A stretch of 64,000 nt of DNA from Cerrena zonata (lineage: Eukaryota > Basidiomycota > Agaricomycetes > Polyporales > Cerrenaceae): assembly GCA_038087015.1 (NCBI GenBank), contig JASBNA010000007.1, forward strand, positions 682,001 through 746,000. Direction: 5' to 3'. Shown piece after piece: positions 1-11,735 of the stretch. Position numbers and translations under genes: made by a program. The notes under the pieces were generated by a model that saw nothing but the letters and a program-made list of their open reading frames with translations, searched no databases and had not been told where the DNA came from. How positions within the stretch are numbered: position 1 is the first letter of the stretch; each line of letters begins with the position of its first letter.

Positions 1-1624
1 TTGGAATGGCAAGAAAAATAGGTTCTGGTGACGATGATCCGTCACCCCCGTCGTCCGATCACGAACAAGACGACGCAGCGCATGATCATCATGCCCGACA
101 TGCTCGTCTACGTCATCGCGCAACCGTCTCAGCGAAAACGAAAGCAGAGAGATCCCGCAGCAGGCAAGGTCTTTCTGCTCTTCCTATTCATCTCTCTTTG
201 AAGCATCATCGTAGTGGCCCACGCCACCGTAATTCAAGTCCTCTACCCTCTTCTTCCGAAAACCCTGATGTATACCCTAATCCGACATTCCAGCCTGGTT
301 CGTTGCCGTATGCAGCACCAGAGCTTCTAATACCTCAGAATACATCTGCTCCACGTCCAAATCCTGCACAGGATATTTGGGCTTTGGGTATCATGCTATA
401 TGCTCTTTTAACAGGGCGTTTGCCATTTGCTGATTCGTTTGAGCCACGATTGCAAATGAAGATCTTGCATGGTGCGTACATTTAGAAAATTAGGCTTCTT
501 CGTATCACGGCAATCATTCTTACGTACCATTTCTCCCCTTTGGGTTTTCTTATCTTTACGAAGGTGTGTACGACGTACCTGAAGGTATCGGTCGTGGGGC
601 GGAACGTGTCTTACAAGGTTGCATCGAGCGATCGGTTCCGAACAGATGGACCATAGACATGGTAGATGAGGTCGCATGGGGCGTTGGATGGGGTGCCGAT
701 GGTGATGATGCAGCTGTACCTTCACCTGTACAATCATTTGCCCGTCCGAGCCCACTCCGCGAAGAAAGATCAACCTCAGCGTCGCGCTCGCGTTCTTCGA
801 GAAGATCGCCCAGTCGTGGAGCTTCTGCTGTCAGGAGCACGAGTCGGAGCGCTTCACGATCCGCTGGGCATCCTTATCATCATCCTGCGACAAATTCATT
901 ACATCCTCACTCACATTCTTCTCACCACCATGGGCTCCCGCGATCCCACCTCCCTACTTTCTCGGCTCTAAATGATGCCATTTTACGAAGCACATCGTCC
1001 TCCTCGACTTCTTCCTCTTCCTCTTTCCCCACTGAATCTGTATTCGACTATGACGGCGGGCGTAGGTCTGAGAGAGGCAGACCGCGACTGCCTCAGCTCC
1101 ATCAAATGTCGCTCCAGTCTAATTCTCGATCAACCAGTCCGCAAGATGTCGTCCCGCCTACACCAAGCGATTCTTTAGTTGACCCTGAAGTCGACAGAAT
1201 CCGCGGTCGTGGCCGAAAAGCGTCACCTCGACATCTCAGAACATCACCAGCCGACCATCCATTCCTTCAACGTGACCTCGAAGCTACCTCACCTCCTCTA
1301 CATACCGTGGATGAATACGCACCTTCACAGGATGCACGATGGCTACTCAGTCCAGAAGGGACTGAAGGTTCTGGCTCTCTTTATCGAGACCTATCACACG
1401 ATAGTCAAATGGATGATGTGAGGTATGAGGGAGATGAAGAGAGACCCAAGACGAGGCCAGGGAGTATGCCACCTACGCCTGCTCCTGGCTTCCCATGGAA
1501 ATTGGATCACAGCCCAACACCGAGGAGTGGCAATAGTTCTCAAGTCGCTGCAACACCTATACCTGTAACAGGTCGTCAGGTGCCCACAAGGAGTCGCAGT
1601 TTAGGTTATGGCCTTCGTCAATGA
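1..1624 (+). CDS. Ser/Thr protein kinase, C-terminal part (5' end outside window)
   Basis: This is the 3' part of a eukaryotic protein kinase gene; the frame is open to the left window edge, so the ATP-binding lobe and catalytic loop are not visible. Exon 1 (to 471) carries the APE motif in GSLPYAAPELL, followed by DIWALGIMLYALLTGRLPF, the subdomain IX-X signature. The intron 472-563 (GTGCGT...AG, 92 nt) joins HG to VYDVPEGIG, the usual position before subdomain XI. The arginine of subdomain XI is in VPNRWTI. After the kinase fold (about 930 nt downstream) comes a long low-complexity tail rich in Ser, Arg, His and Pro, including a poly-Ser run near 1000-1030, probably disordered and phosphorylated. 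Substrate and subfamily cannot be assigned from this fragment. Stop at 1622-1624. Confidence 0.85.
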
Positions 1625-2734
1625 AGTCTGCAAATAATACGGACGAGATGGTGGTCATTGCGAAGAAAGTTATTTAAACCTTCGATTAAGCCCCAGGTCC
1701 CTTATATCTCAGCCCTCGCGACAATTGTCGCCATGTCGCCACTTCCGTCGCCACCCCCGTATCATCACACCATATTATCTCACCATAAGCGTATCCGCGA
1801 AAGGTCAATGACGCAAAGGTGCAACACCCTTATTCTTCCATTCGTCTCCCTATCTATTGGCCGGCATCCTCACATGTTCTTCTATGTCTGGACGGTTCCG
1901 AGCGTTCCATTCTCTCCCCATCTTGTTACATTCTTCTTGGTTAATGTTCTCTTCAGGAACTATATTTGGCCATCTTTTGGTGTTTTGCTACTTCTCTTCT
2001 GGGATTCGTAGTTCATATGTTGTCGTCTTCCATCCTTGTCTCCCTATCTAATTATCACACTGTACTAGTAGTCTGGTACCTTTCGTTTCCTCCCACACAC
2101 CTTTGTATCATTTCAACCTCGGCATCACACCTTTCCCCCCTCTGTGTTATTCTCATCCACGATACCCTTACCTCTAACTCCACTCATGCAAACCACTTTT
2201 TTGTCTATTTACTGCACAATCGTAGTCATAACTAGTATCGTATGCCCGAATGGAATGGTCGTTGTACCTCTTGACAATCTTGTATTTTTCGTGTCGTCGT
2301 CCACAATTTCATTTTCATAGCCTCTGAGCTTGGCGATTTGCAAGCGCCAAGCCTGGTAGAATTTCGAATGGTCAGTTGAACCCGACGCTACTGCCCAGGA
2401 GATAGCAGTTTATTATTTCCTGTTCTTCAACGTTCAACTTTGGCCCCACGTCACCCGGGTGCGTCTATCTCTCCTGCTAATACTACTAACTAACCATTCC
2501 GAAATCTAGGTCAAAACTAAATCGCATTTGAAGGTTTAGGTTTTACGCAACAATATTTGCAGTCCTCAGGCTGCTGCGGAATTTTATACCTCAATTGCGT
2601 ACACAGGTAAACAACACGCCTCCAAGGGACGTTAGACGTGAGCTCATTCTACACTCCAAAATTCTGGCTCACCCAGATACCCCACAAGATCCTTGAAATA
2701 TCGCTCAGACTCTAGGACTCCTCTCCTGGTCGAA
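1625..2734. other. intergenic region
   Basis: The 1.1 kb between the kinase stop and the F-box start holds only short open frames with no recognisable product. It presumably contains the kinase 3' UTR and the F-box gene promoter. Pyrimidine-rich stretches are frequent between about 1700 and 2200. Confidence 0.5.
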
Positions 2735-4272
2735 ATGGGTTCATGGGATGAGCTGTGCATCCTGTGTGGAGTTGCGCCTGCTGGTGGTCCAATCAGAATG
2801 ATTACCGATAGTGATGTCGACCAAGAAACCAAAAATATCCTACAGGATATTCGCGACGGTGGACTTCTTCCTCACCTTCAAGACAGCGAGATCGAATTGT
2901 TAATCCATCAGTGTATGGCTTCCACCGGCGTGCTTCCCCAGGATTTCCTGGCCAAACCGTCATGGATTCCAGAAGGTATGAGTGAGCCCAGCCGGAAGTG
3001 TATCGCGATTGGACACTTCGATTCCTTTGGTGAACCTAGGATAGAGGGAACCAAGGCACCTACCGGCAAAGACGTGGAGGTTCACAACGTGCTTTATGGA
3101 TGTAGTGGTTCCTTCAATGCAGTGGAAGATGAAGAAGGCACAGTGGTAGATAGGCATCTCGTATGCTCAATATCCTTCGAGAATAACCCTAATTTCTTCT
3201 TGTGCCAACATTGTTTCCATTATCTGGAAGCATGGCTCCCGATGTTTGGCGTCATGCCTAGCCACGCCCGTCCTTCGCCTTCAGATGGCCAGCTTTTGCC
3301 TTTTGCAGGTGAATTATATGAGATCGTTAACTCACGGGGGCAAAGAAGACGTAGGTTTTGATCTACAGAATCTTGGTTTGGCCACCCTTCTGAACACGAA
3401 ACGCTCCAGATTATCCATCCGGCCTTTTGCCCGGGATAGAGTATGATGGTATCGAAGCCTCGCTTCTACAATGGCAACGTCATTTCATCCAGTGCCGAAA
3501 GGGTGTAAAGTATCTAGCACAGGCGATCGAAGAGAGGAAACAGGACCAAGATCTCGTTGCTGCCCTGTTGAGAGATTGTCGTGGATGGATGTTTACTGAT
3601 CCCGCAATGTATGTGTGTTCTTGTAACATGATAACTATTCGAAAATCCCTGCTCATACCTAACCATAGATGGCCTAAGCCCTATGCCATCGACTCGAATT
3701 TGACCCCTACATTTACAAGAGAATTTGCATCCACATCTCCCACACCTCCATCCAAAATCGAAACTCTGCCAAACGAATTACTCCCGCCGATCCTGCGCGA
3801 CTTACCACTACGTTCTCTACTTGCGTTGTCTGCGACATGTCGGTCCCTTCGCACTCTCATCACCGAACCATCATTCTTGGATATCATATTGAGAGATTCA
3901 ATATCGCACGGCGAACTTCACTGGATCCTCCCGGTTGCCTCAGCACAGTCAGACATGGCTGCCGCATATGAAGCAGTTCGATTGTGGTTACCTGAGCACG
4001 GACGCCCTCCACCGTTGGATGCAGACGAATGTCCGTCTGAAGATGCGGACGTAGACAATCGGACGGAAATTGTCGTCCCTCCGGTCATGCCTCTGATTCT
4101 TTCTCCTGAATTTCCGCGGCTTGCGTTCGTACGGGCATGTTGGGAGTCAGACTCAATGATGAGTAGAAAACGGCTCTGGAAACAAGTAGAACAATTCGGA
4201 TTTCTGTGGAAGGATTATCGCTCTCACGGTTGGAAAGTGGATAGGTTCATCCCTACTGTTGCAGAGAAATGA
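2735..4272 (+). CDS. F-box domain protein (agaricomycete family)
   Basis: Predicted substrate-recognition subunit of an SCF-type ubiquitin ligase or related F-box protein. Exon 1 runs from ATG 2735 (no earlier in-frame ATG) to 3308; the N-terminal half is a Cys/His-containing domain shared by many agaricomycete F-box proteins. Introns: 3309-3368 (ends TTGATCTACAG) and 3609-3668 (GTATGT...ATAG). The F-box follows the second intron: IETLPNELLPPILRDLPLRS with LxxLPxE, then LLALSATCRSLRTLI. With these introns the frame closes only if one base is added in the GGG run at 3433-3435, where HPAFCPG meets IEYDGIEAS; the length then becomes 472 aa. The alternative is a single longer intron 3309-3439, which keeps the frame but uses a poor acceptor. 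Stop TGA 4270-4272. The target is unknown. Confidence 0.75.
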
Positions 4273-4424
4273 AGGTTCCTCGGGCATTATCGTGCAAGGA
4301 CAATCTTTAAATTGGAATGCATTATTGCTGTATGTACATGTAACATTCGGCCGAATCATATCGATACAGAACTAGATGACTTTCAGAAATAAAACGGATA
4401 CACATAACAATATATACTCGTACA

Positions 4425-7400
4425 TTATAGCAAATTCTTCAAACGCCCTATCACAATGTCTTCACACTGAGCCACAAAAGCACGCCTGGGGGCTTTCCAA
4501 TCGCCGTCTTGTTCGAAGCAAGCTGGAGGAAGGATCAAGTTAATCTCTCGGGACTGCTTGTAAAGCACTACCTCCTTCACGGTATCGAAGTCACCCTGAG
4601 TAACAACACCCTGTAGAAGCAACTTCGCCGACTTCTCTTTGTCTCCAACGCTTGATTCCTGATCGGTACGCAAGTCGGCCCAGATATTGCAAGCGATATG
4701 ATGAATGGCAACCAATCTAACAAGACCTTCTAGTTTATTTTTTGCTAGACCACGAAGATATGCGGAAAGTATCTCAGAGTTTGTTTCTACCGGGTAGAGA
4801 TACTCGTCGATACTTTCTGCTACGGCTTCGGTGATGGGAGTCCGGATGGTTTTCAAGACATGCCCGTAATCGACCCAGAGATATTTGCGATAGTCGACCG
4901 GGTACCGCATCGAAGTTGGTGGAAGAAGTAGTTGTGCAAACAGAGGGTGAGAAAAGGAGACCGAATCGTAGAGACTGACAAAATCTGTGTAGTATTGATA
5001 GAATGGGGTGCCTTCGCCAAGGAAACGTTTTGCGATCACTTCCAGGGTAGGGGTGGAGACTTCGGACGATGACTTCCGCGCTATGGTTGACAGAGATAGT
5101 AAAAGGGGCAATGAGGGCTCGCATGAAGTCTCCAACAATGGAATCTCGAAACACCTCTTCCGAAGAACTCTCCTGTTGTTGTTCGTGCTCCAACATGAAC
5201 ACCTTCATACAACCGAAGACTGTTTCCTCTCGAGAAAGCATCGGAATGAACAATCCGTTCCGCAACAAGACTTCCCGTTGAACTCGCACTAGTAGAAGAG
5301 TGGCTCGAACCACCTCAGTTTCGGAGAAATTCCACCAAGATGGGAGCGTTTTGAATATATCCGTCTGGCCAGAGCGTAACAAATAATCAAGGGGTGCAAA
5401 TAACCAATCTCTAGGCAAGGGAAGTGATATATCCTTGCGAGATTCAGGGTTGATTCGTGAAGCTGGTGGAAGCCGTAGAGTGGTCGCCATTGATATCGAC
5501 TTGGGAGTACTCCAATAAGACCCAATGGTCACATCTTTCACTCGTAAGGAATAGGTCAGGAACGGGACAATAGGATCCATCCCTCTCTTCTCCCAGATGA
5601 CGGGTGGGACGACCAGACCATGAGATGTCATGAAGGGTTGAGTGATACCTCCCACAACATCTTGGATTATACGGATGGCGGCATCATTGTCTCCAGGAAG
5701 CAATCTCATCAGGATAGTGAATGCTTGAGCCATCCAGAAATCATCTGATGTACCTGGCATGACCTTTGAAAGACTGAGGTAACTTGTAAGGAAGCTAGAC
5801 AGTGGTCGCAGGGGGGCATAAGCGAGCCCCTCGGTACCGCTTCGGAGCACATCTTGCCATATCGAATGTGTAGCTACGAGTGCGGATAGATTGGAGATGT
5901 CGTTGAAGGGAAGCCTAAATGGAGGTGATTCGAGACCTGTCTGCGAAGACGAGGGCAAGCAGGAAAGCCAGAATCTAATAGCAGATGCTACTACGCTCCC
6001 ATGTCGCGCAATAGCCTGCAACAAGGGGAGATCGGTGGGAGATAAAGCTGTCCAGCCTTGCAACAGTCTCTTAAGTTCTTTGATACTAGCCTCCACAACA
6101 GAACGTTCCTGCCCATTTGTGAAGCCTTCGATTACAGCATCGATGACTGCAGCTTTCTCTGTCTCACCGCCCCTCACTCCATTGACGCTAGCACCTTCTA
6201 ACCAAGCAGCAGCAGCCCGCCACAAAGCAGCCCAAACTGACGCGTTATCTACGGACAGCCTTTGCCTCAACTCTAGAACGTCATCATTCCACCCCCAACC
6301 GACAACTTGACTCCACAGGATCTCATGTGGGGGAGAGGTTCTATGAGGATCTCGAGCACAAACCATCCAAGCTTCGAGCAAGCCAAGCCAAGCTTCTCTG
6401 AGTTGTGACGAATGACACTCCTCAGAGAGGGCGTAACGACTAAGCTTATGGAATTGTTCGTAAGCTGTGGTGGCAATTTGGGCGTAGAAACCATACGAAG
6501 CCAAAGCGGTGTAGAAACGAAGGGTGGATGTCAATAGAGTTGTAGCAAGCAATGGCGGGAAAGGCGAAGAATTTGGAAGTGTGACAACGAAACGAAGAAG
6601 AGCATCTGCGGGTCCGGCCAACGTAGATGCATTTGAGCGAGAGGCATGTGCGAGGATGGTAAGGGTTTGGAGGGCGAAAGGTTCGGGGTACGAGGATGCA
6701 TCAGGAGGCGGAATGGGTGTGAGGAGGAAGGTCTGAATGATATTTACTACGAGATTTGGAGTCTCAACGATATTATTGGCAATGTCGTTCGTATGCTGTG
6801 CCAAACGGTGAACGACTGCTAATAGTTGAGACAGAGACTCGGTGGGGAGTGCAATGGCGACGATTGCTGATGCGATTTGTGGTAGAACATATTCTAGAGG
6901 CAAAGATGAAACGATATCATCGTCTGAGGACTGTTTCAGCTCAACGCCCTCTACAGCCCCTAGCCCTTCATCCCACCCAACAAGACATTGCCATATCGCA
7001 GCGACGGCTTGGGCTCCGAGACTACCCCGTTCAGCCATGGCCTCCACGCCAGCTGCGAGAATCCGTTTGCGCAAGCCCTCCTCTTGCCCCACAAGCTCAG
7101 GTATACCTTTCGAAGGGTGTTTTACACCGTCTCCTAGTCTTTTGGCAATCCGACGGAGGACATCTAGCATTGAAGCTCGTTGACCCGGAACAGTGGACCG
7201 AGAAAGTAGGAAAAGATCATCTAGTGTGTAGCCAGCATGAGTACCTTCCGCATGATGGTGCAGTCCTAAGTGAGTAGGCAAAGTGGAAGTAAGGCTGAGA
7301 GGTATGGGTGTCCCAGTCAGGTCGAAGCGAAGCGAAGGATTTGACGGTCCTGCTTCAGGTTGTGATGATTCCGAACCTTTCATCCATGCCAAGGAGGGAT

Positions 7401-8306
7401 CGTTGGCATTTGCAGCAGGAAAGAAACGTCGCCGTATGTCTTCTGGTGTTCCTTCCTCTGTACTGACCTCGTCGGTTTTTGCGTTTTGTTCCGTTCTCGT
7501 ATGTTGGGGAGATGTAACCGCAGGAAGTTTAAAATGATCACGAAATTCACCAAGAGATATCGTAGGTCCATCGTTGTCTGTAGGTGGTGGTAGTGCAAGA
7601 GGCTTCCGTTTCGGCGACGGGGGAGCGGATTCATATACATGCACGTCCTGTGGCGTTAGGTCTGCAAAACGAAGTTGGCGACTAGGAGGACGAGTGCTAC
7701 TTGCTGACAATGGTGACGATGGTCTCGATACTAGCGCACCTGAGCAATGACCTATTAGTTCGCGCAATGAATTGCAAAGAACCCGGACATACTCTTGCGT
7801 GGAGTCTTTAAGGGACTAGGTTGATGGATTTTGCCATGCTCTGATGAGCCCAGAGTCGTGATTACTTCAATAGGTTTGCGACTGCTGTCCCCTACTTCCT
7901 TCGTCTCTCTTGCAGCCCTTGCTTTCTTGAGTATATCCCCGAGATTGGAACCGAAACGATCAAGAATCTCTTTCCGCTCCTGCTCAAGCTCTTCCGGAGA
8001 CATGTTTTCCACTCTACGCATATTTTCCTCCTCGACCTGATGACGCCAGTCATCGGCCGGAGACTGATCATCGGAGGACTGTTTGGGAGGGATCGCAGTG
8101 ATGCTCGGAGGCTCTCGAGGTCGTTCTTGACCACCAAGTTTCTCTACATTTCTGGCACGGGCGAATGCACTTTTCGACCTATGTTTTGCTGATGGGAATC
8201 CAGTCTTTTCAGAATCACTTGTCTTTGGTCGAAAAGTCGAAGGGGTGCCTGGCTTTCTTTCGAAGACCGAGCCGATGAGAGGTGTGTTAAATTTACTTTG
8301 AGCCAT
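4425..8306 (-). CDS. RPAP1-like RNA polymerase II-associated protein
   Basis: Homologue of human RPAP1 and yeast Rba50, needed for assembly and nuclear import of RNA polymerase II. Exon 1 is 8306-7793; a 53-nt intron (7792-7740, GTATGT, branch GAACTAAT, CTCAG) joins TPRKS to ALVSRPSS. The N-terminal RPAP1 motif is ENMSPEELEQERKEILDRFG. The C-terminal region contains RFDLTGTPIP, then LGLHHHAEGTHAGYTLDDL, the hallmark of the RPAP1 C domain. The rest is alpha-helical repeat-like sequence ending near SFSHPLFAQLLLPP and VDYGHVLKTI. The reading frame changes by one base between about 5140 and 5060; removing one T from the CCCCTTTT run (plus-strand AAAAGGGG at 5101-5108) gives a continuous protein of about 1275 aa, close to the family size. 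No credible intron was found there. Confidence 0.85.
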
Positions 8307-8906
8307 AGTCGTACTATGAGGATCTTAGCTTGAGATCTGTATCATATAGTATACAATTCCGAAAGGTATTGTCTCAGAACGATGGTGGTATAGACTAGAG
8401 TAGTAGTAATAGTATGCCACTATTCAAGAGTTCCCGAAAACAAAGTCCTCAAGCGGCTACGTCTTAGTCATCAAAAAGTTCTCCGATATTACCGGAGTAG
8501 ACCGTATACAGTAGTCACGGTACAGTACTAGTACTACTAATGTTTCGTCATTGGTGGGAGGTGATTTACACGATTCAACCTCTAACATAGACCACTACAT
8601 TTGGTCTCCAAAATTCATCAGCTGTGAGTACCATGATAGAGAAGAATACAGTAGCGAATACCATGGACAGCCTCATGTAGCAGATGATATCACCATTTTC
8701 AACCAAGATAACTGCGGGGCCATGATTACATTCTGCAGTCACCAAAGTTTCAACGATTATGGTCGCTAAGAACGTACATTACCGTACAAGTGCAGGCATC
8801 TCATACGTTCATGATGCTTCGTTATCGGACGTCAGGGGTTCTCTGTGAATTCGCATCTCAAAATCAAGAAACTCATTTATCAATATAGTGAACACCTACA
8901 TCATGA
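8307..8906. other. intergenic region upstream of RPAP1-like gene
   Basis: About 600 nt between the RPAP1-like start codon and the kinase-like relic. It should include the RPAP1-like promoter. The open frame at 8551-8769 on the plus strand has no recognisable features and I do not call it a gene. Confidence 0.4.
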
Positions 8907-9716
8907 TCATGGATTCCAACGCGGTTCCTCTGATTTCTCTTCATAAAGAAACATGAGCTCCTTGTAGGTGTGCTCGCTCTTCTGCGCAAGACCGAAATCG
9001 ATAATCCTCCATTGGAACTTCTTGTTGTACTTCGGAGAAGACAACGTCGGAAGGTATGTCTCATTCGCTTGAACAACGTTGTTTAGATGCATATGTATGT
9101 CATTGTGTTGGATACCAACTGCGGCAATTTCTGCAAACATCAGCATCGCATCCTCTCTGGAATTGAAACTTTATTATGCATATTGACATTTAATAGGGCG
9201 AGGATTACCTGATAGTGTGAACAAGCTTTGGAGGTAGTTGTAGAGGATTAGGAGTGTAGCGTTCCAATAGTAAGATCGTGACAACACGAGGATAGTCAAT
9301 ATGATCCTCATCGTCAGACTCATATACCTCGCTATGCGGTATTTCATGGTCCAGTTCCTGTCTCCGTCGTTTCTCTATAGTCCAGACCTTCACGCTGTTC
9401 CCTGGTTCGACCACGGCCATGAAGTGTCCATAGTAACGAGGGATAACCGATCCTTGCAATGTTTCCATCTCCTCGTAGTTGTAAGCCTCCCATCCTGTCT
9501 TGTAGTATTTTCTCGATGTGCAGATCTTCACCACCAGAGGGGGTATGTCCTTCGACGACAGATCACCATCTTTCTCTAGGTGCGGCCTGTGCGTTGTACA
9601 CATACCCAAACTTCCCACCTCCTACCTTCTGTTCAAGGTGGAGTGTACCACTGAGGTTCGGGTTAGAGGAACATGGCTTCTTCAAGTTGGAGGTCGATGA
9701 CACATTTATCCGTTCC
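8907..9716 (-). pseudogene. kinase-like pseudogene, copy 1
   Basis: A member of the same kinase-like family as the genes at 38.0-39.0 kb and 52-54.7 kb. It keeps the glycine-loop block LHLEQKVGGGKFGYVYNA, the lysine in PPLVVKIC, the alpha-C glutamate region, LLLERY, HND in the catalytic-loop position, and IIDFGLAQ. The 52-nt intron (9208-9157) is at the same place as in copy 2. Compared with copy 2, a net 7-bp insertion just after VYNA (about 9580-9590) throws the glycine loop out of frame with the rest, and the first exons have no clear equivalent upstream of about 9720. I infer a dead gene. Confidence 0.75.
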
Positions 9717-10329
9717 ATGTCCCACTTGGGGAGTAGGCCAATCCTGGCAAAACACGATTCCTTTTTGACTACCTCAATATTAAAATTTATATAACTTAGG
9801 AAGTCAATATAAATATATTCAAAGAGTAATCTTTTGAAATTATCCTCTCCTCAGTCTCTAAGACTATGAACATCATCCTATGCTCTTTCTTCCCGTAGCC
9901 ACTTATCTGTGATAGCTCTCCTCTTGCAGTTCCTATTTCAACTTCTTTATTGATATACTACTATCATCTATATAATTCTTCTTCTCTCAGGCTAGATTGC
10001 TATTTTTCTAATATAAACTAGTTAAAGCAGTGACTTATTGTAAAATTCTGATATCTTCTAGTTCAATTGAATATAACTAAACTTAGCAGTAAAATAGCTG
10101 ATAATTTAATCATCCCTGACTTAAATTGCCAAGCTTACTCTAACTTAGATTGATTCTGAGATTAATCTACAGTGAATTTAGCCACAGTTAGTAGACTAGT
10201 TAGTAAAGTCTGATTCTTGAAAGGTAGACTTAATAGGATAATTGGGTCTGACTTAGATGTGCAATTTGACCATTTAGCAAAGAGAACTATACCCAATGAT
10301 TTATGATATTCTAACTACCTTCTTAAATC
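9717..10329. other. AT-rich region without recognised gene
   Basis: AT-rich sequence between the dead kinase-like copy and the Tnp2 fossil. No coding frame or clear repeat boundary was seen. Base composition changes sharply at about 9780, marking the left edge of the repeat island. Confidence 0.4.
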
Positions 10330-11735
10330 TATCTTTCCAGAGTTTGAAGATGACAAACCTCTATCACATGCCTCCCTCTTACTCAATAATGGATATATGC
10401 TTCTACAAGCAAAAGATCTATATCCTTATACCATAGATAAAATACAGACAACAGCCCTTGAAACATGCTTAACCTCTAAAGGAACTGCTTTACTCTATTG
10501 ACACAAGCATATTGAGTGACACACTCTCTGAGATTAGTGAATGCATTAGAATGTTGATGAATTTATGAGCTCATATCTCTAAAATATCACTCTAGTGTCT
10601 ATTGCAATGTTAGTCCTAGTGGTCTAACACAAGTTGTCTCTGGGGCTAGGTGAACAAGCAGGTAAATACACTGTTGGACAAAATATAGATGAGTATCTTT
10701 CTGTTGGTAGTATAACAGTTCAAACTCTTCAACAAATTGAACAAGAATAGTGTAAGCAATCTGTAGATCTTCAGAAGTGATTTTGCATTGGTATAAGATT
10801 TGAATATCCCAGACAAGCATGCAAAAGTTTGACCAGTAGCGATCTGGGAGAACATTGAGGAAAATAGCAGAGCTGAGTCTATAGAAATAAAGTAAGAACT
10901 CCCAAGCCTTGTAACCTGAGGAAGTCTTCTTTGCTGGATTCCATAGTGGGTGATCAAATGATCCTGGAAGATAGAAACTTGTCTGTACAATGATTTCACC
11001 ATGTAATTTCCAAAGATTGTCAATTAGAACTGCCCAGTTCCAAGTTGTCTTTCTAGATTGTTTGAAGGTTCTGATAGTACCATACCAGAGTCCCAAAAGG
11101 TGCTGGGGAATGTTGATTATATCTAGGTGCATGATATCAAGGGGAAAGCATGTAAGTATACCAAGACAGTATCTTAGTAAAAGTCTACTAAAAATTGTTA
11201 GCTTTACAATTTCTGTATCCAGCTGATTATTGTTATAATTGTGTGTATGAGATTGCATCAAGATTAGCAAGTTGCTCCAATATCAAGTGGGATTTGATAG
11301 AAGCAGTTGTTGCAAGTTAACATTTTTATGGTCACATTTAGATATATTGTAGTTCAATGATTTCTGTACAGCAGGAAAATAGTATGGTGATTCACTTTTG
11401 TGTTGACCAGGCATTGAACAGTAAGGTCAACAACCATACTTCCTGCTGTGACCCACTAATCTATTGATTGCTGTCATTTTAGGACCATCTTCTGTTAGAA
11501 AGATGAGATATGACTGGGCTTTATATTGATAGCAAGGCTATGAATTGGTATCTGGGGCTACCATATCTCAGAGTGTGATACCTCGTTCATGTTATATAGC
11601 AGCAAGGTGATAGAGACCCACAAAGAGAAATGAATCAAGGTTCTTTAGATGGTTGGGTCCAGGTATGATACCACCTAGAAGAACACAATGTTTCTTGTAC
11701 CTTCAGTCAGGAGAATAATTGAGATTAAGTATAAC
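10330..11735 (-). pseudogene. Tnp2-type (CACTA/EnSpm) transposase fossil
   Basis: Decayed transposase of the agaricomycete Tnp2 family. Reading the minus strand from about 11735 down, successive family blocks appear in order but with stops and frame changes: a block like IIPGPNHLKNLDSF, then LVGHSRKYGC, then FPLDIMHLDIINIPQHLLGL, YLPGSFDHPLWNPA, GYKAWEFLLYFYRLS, FVEEFELLYYQQ and LVHLAPETTCV, then a degenerate equivalent of the WTxERTIG/NLGEEI block near 10600. The longest open part is 10599-11270 (223 codons). No terminal inverted repeats or target duplication were located, so element borders are unknown. Order and identity of blocks are read from the sequence; family assignment is from known Tnp2 proteins. 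Confidence 0.75.

Noticed and set aside
11375..11455. Small foldback hairpin (CAGCAGGAA...TTCCTGCTG)
   Set aside because: It lies inside the Tnp2 coding relic, where both halves correspond to normal family sequence; the pairing is probably chance.
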